In this document: positions 62,247 to 64,000 of the stretch, in pieces
How positions within the stretch are numbered: position 1 is the stretch's first letter
Layout of the letters: the number at the start of each line of letters is the position of its first letter
Assembly (NCBI RefSeq): GCF_013387475.1
Contig: NZ_VWNB01000012.1
Span: 1 to 64,000, forward strand
Length of the DNA stretch: 64,000 nt
Origin: Mariprofundus sp. KV
GTDB lineage: Bacteria > Pseudomonadota > Zetaproteobacteria > Mariprofundales > Mariprofundaceae
Direction: 5' to 3'
Notes under the pieces: model-generated
Databases searched by the model: none
Told to the model about the DNA's origin: nothing
What the model saw: the letters and a program-made list of their open reading frames with translations, nothing else
Translations under genes and position numbers: made by a program

Positions 62247-62300
62247 CACAGGCCATAAAAAGCAAGCCAATTCCTCTGCCAGCTAAAGCAGGCAGTCCCC

Positions 62301-62660
62301 TTGGCTAATTATTTATGGTATGAAAATAGATCGCAAAACATCACCCGATAGACCGGCAGCGCAATGTCGAATCTGCATGGTCGTGGCCACTGTTTTTGTT
62401 TTTGCTCATATCATTATTCACGAAATTCAAACAAGTTTTAATCATAGTTCGCTGTAGATTGATCATCTGATCTGGCGCTGGAAAGAGATACCACCTATGC
62501 ATTCGAATTTGATGAGCATTAGACAGTTCGACACATTAAAAATGCACTTCGAACTCAAAACAGATCAGGTTTTGAAGTGATGCAGGTCAGTGTTTGCCAC
62601 TTGCAGAACTGTATGTTGCACATCACATTTGCAGTTGGGATAAAATATCGAGGTTGATGC
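62301..62660. other. Gap between the IS element and the third cNMP-binding gene
   Basis: AT-rich compared with its neighbours. An imperfect hairpin near 62543-62579 (GCACTTCGAACTCAAAAC with GTTTTGAAGTG) is the only structure seen. The 62661 gene has GAGG 7 bases before its ATG. No gene is supported. Confidence 0.4.
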
Positions 62661-63146
62661 ATGAAGGCCGTTACTCAGCAGGAAGAGATGGAGAGGATCG
62701 AAGAGATCATCGAGATGATGGGCGCAATTCCTCTGTTTGATAAAATTGCATCCACGCAGCTCAGGATCATTGCAGAGCATATGGAGATTGTTCATCTGCA
62801 TGCCAGAGGTGTGCTCTTCTCTGAAGGGCACAATAGCGATTACATGTGTTTTGTTGTTGATGGCACGCTTGAGGTGTTGAAACAGTCGGACAACGGCAGA
62901 AGGGTCAAGGTCTCAACCCTCTCACGTGGTCGCAGTATTGGTGAAATGGCGCTGCTCGATACCTTTCCCCGCTCAGCCACTGTGATTGCCGAGACTGAGT
63001 GCACACTGCTTACCATCTCCCGGGACAGCTTTGATAAGATTCTTGATCGCCATCCTCGTGCCGGTATCTCATTCCTGAAAAGCATTGCCCGCGTCTTAAG
63101 TCTGCATCTGCGTCGGGCTTCAGGGCAGTTGGCCGACGCCTCTTAG
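62661..63146 (+). CDS. Stand-alone cyclic-nucleotide-binding domain protein (third of three)
   Basis: The shortest of the three paralogs, 161 aa, which is just the Crp-type fold: IPLFDKIASTQLRIIAEHMEIVHLHARGVLFSEGHNS, FVVDGTLEVLKQSDNGR, the phosphate cassette IGEMALLDTFPRSATVIA with its Arg, and the C-helix FLKSIARVLSLHLRRASGQLADAS, where the protein ends. It has no room for an output domain. It converges with a diguanylate cyclase gene, only 7 bases between stops. Confidence 0.88.
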   Translation: MKAVTQQEEMERIEEIIEMMGAIPLFDKIASTQLRIIAEHMEIVHLHARGVLFSEGHNSDYMCFVVDGTLEVLKQSDNGRRVKVSTLSRGRSIGEMALLDTFPRSATVIAETECTLLTISRDSFDKILDRHPRAGISFLKSIARVLSLHLRRASGQLADAS

Positions 63147-63153
63147 GCAACAA

Positions 63154-64000
63154 TCAGCCCTGTTGCGTCTCTGGCAGCGGCTTTGAGATGACCCTGTTTC
63201 TTCCTTCCTCCTTGGCCTGATAAAGGCCGCTATCTGCACATCTCATCATATCAAGAACCGGCACATTCTTTTGCGAGATAGTTTTTGTGCAGATGCCTGC
63301 ACTGATGGTGAGAGGGATGGGGGTGCCTTCAAAAGCGATCGTCAGTGCTTCGACTGCTCCTCTAAGTCGTTCAGCCAGCATGCCCGCCATAGAGGGGGTG
63401 GCATCGATAAGAAGAATGGCAAACTCTTCTCCGCCAACGCGGCCAATAATATCTGTCTGCCTTGAAGTCATGGCGAGGGCCTTGGAGAGCTCGCGCAGCA
63501 CATGGTCGCCAGCTGCATGTCCGTGCGAGTCATTCACCTCTTTAAAGTGATCAATATCGAGCATCACCATGGCAATAGGGTGCTGATGTCGAATCGAGAT
63601 GTTGATCAGCTGCTGCGCCTGATTAAGAAAGTGGCGGCGGTTATAAAGCCCGGTCAGTGCATCGGTGGTGGCCAGTACCTCCAGCTGCTCATTGGCCAGC
63701 TTAAGTTCGGCGGTTCGCTCCTTCACCTGCAGCTCCAGCTCTTTTTTGTGAAGTCCCTGCATACGAATAATCTGCTTTTGTGCCTGTATCCGCTTTTTGC
63801 GTTCGCCGTTCATTCGCTCCCCCAGTGCCATCGAGAAGAGCACGACCTGCAGCAGCGTTGTCCAGGCAAGAATGTCATCGCTAAGAAATGTGCGCGGAAT
63901 AATGCCGAATTTGGCTAACAGTACGGCTAGCAGAAAGATGAGGAACTGAGCCCAAGCGAGGGTGAAGTAGGTGTTGGCGCTGCCGTCTCTGTTCCACTTT
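63154..64000 (-). CDS. 7TM-type membrane diguanylate cyclase, cut by the window edge
   Basis: The frame is open from the right edge to 63154; at least 281 residues are encoded and the N-terminus is missing. The first part contains two TM helices (AQFLIFLLAVLLAKFGII, LAWTTLLQVVLFSMALG) and a short coiled coil (KKELELQVKERTAELKLANE), as at the end of 7TMR-DISM sensors. A GGDEF domain follows (TDALTGLYNRRHFL, DIDHFKEVNDSHGHAAGD, RVGGEEFAILL). The active site is GGEEF, which is catalytically competent, and the I-site RQTD lies five residues upstream. The internal GTG at 63843 is not the true start. Confidence 0.88.
   Translation of the reverse strand, partial: KWNRDGSANTYFTLAWAQFLIFLLAVLLAKFGIIPRTFLSDDILAWTTLLQVVLFSMALGERMNGERKKRIQAQKQIIRMQGLHKKELELQVKERTAELKLANEQLEVLATTDALTGLYNRRHFLNQAQQLINISIRHQHPIAMVMLDIDHFKEVNDSHGHAAGDHVLRELSKALAMTSRQTDIIGRVGGEEFAILLIDATPSMAGMLAERLRGAVEALTIAFEGTPIPLTISAGICTKTISQKNVPVLDMMRCADSGLYQAKEEGRNRVISKPLPETQQG

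Larger units (their letters stand above)
61062..62300 (-). mobile_element. IS605-type element carrying only tnpB
   Basis: The tnpB gene is flanked by two directly oriented hairpins with the same core. One lies at 61070-61089 (CCGCC ... GGCGG around AGCTAAAGCA) and the other at 62276-62295 (CTGCC ... GGCAG around the same core). This is the subterminal palindrome arrangement of IS200/IS605 elements. No tnpA is present, so it would need transposase in trans. The exact ends are inferred: on the minus strand the right end probably falls near GTAGTTCAC at 61062. No target-site duplication is expected for this family. Confidence 0.8.

Noticed and set aside
1-64000. tRNA or rRNA genes
   Set aside because: No cloverleaf with a T-loop consensus and no rRNA-like stretch was found on reading; a covariance-model search would be decisive.

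Overview
The window looks like a chromosomal segment of a free-living Gram-negative bacterium of the Pseudomonadota. Lipoproteins with lipoboxes, OmpA-type proteins, SPOR-domain proteins, ClpS-ClpA, PurT, NhaB and HrpB all point that way. Abundant redox and oxygen sensing (two membrane sensors with a CxxCH haem motif, a hemerythrin-diguanylate cyclase) together with anaerobic pyruvate formate-lyase suggest an aquatic organism living across oxygen gradients. A marine zetaproteobacterium-like lineage is a reasonable guess, but nothing in the sequence proves it. I see no rRNA, tRNA or CRISPR array.

Layout. 1-9.4 kb: a small DUF3012 lipoprotein, a PfkB-family (adenosine-kinase-like) kinase, a voltage-gated cation channel whose filter looks calcium-type, a haem-domain hybrid histidine kinase, an OmpA lipoprotein, and the overlapping leftward operon nadA / OmpA-like / LOG protein. 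9.4-14.6 kb: ilvD, a ccdAB toxin-antitoxin pair with a perfect dyad operator, the 3' remnant of a GyrI-like gene, a SPOR protein, a stand-alone cyclic-nucleotide-binding protein, and the decayed tail of a second SPOR gene. 14.7-26 kb: a small secreted protein, serC, hemerythrin-GGDEF, an FAD monooxygenase, an RRM protein, a single-domain asparaginase-like protein, a cluster of palindromic repeats, hrpB, psd and a MYG1-family hydrolase. 26.4-30.7 kb: one uninterrupted frame encoding ParE fused to ParC, i.e. a whole topoisomerase IV in one chain. 31-39 kb: small regulatory or unknown genes, a second cyclic-nucleotide-binding protein, a methyltransferase, nhaB and an M18 aminopeptidase. 39-46 kb: a 47-aa membrane peptide, pflA-pflB, a 53-aa ORF, an RluA-family pseudouridine synthase, a thioredoxin-like ferredoxin and a CxxC membrane protein. 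46-53 kb: an S4-domain protein, a lipoprotein, a DUF1499 protein, purT, a bicupin and a haem-PAS-GGDEF sensor. 53-61 kb: two adjacent SPOR proteins (one with 22 pentapeptide repeats), trmO, clpA, clpS, a HAD phosphatase and a TatD nuclease. 61-64 kb: a TnpB-only IS605-type element, a third cyclic-nucleotide-binding protein, and a 7TM-GGDEF protein cut by the right edge.

Themes. Cyclic-nucleotide signalling is dense: three GGDEF proteins, each with an RxxD inhibitory site and none with EAL, plus three paralogous cNMP-binding proteins without an output domain. Three SPOR proteins share an acidic N-terminus, one membrane segment and a C-terminal SPOR domain. The strongest novelty candidate is the ParE-ParC fusion; next are the calcium-type channel filter, the TnpB element, and the two paralog sets. 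Long inverted repeats recur between genes and appear to be dispersed non-coding elements.
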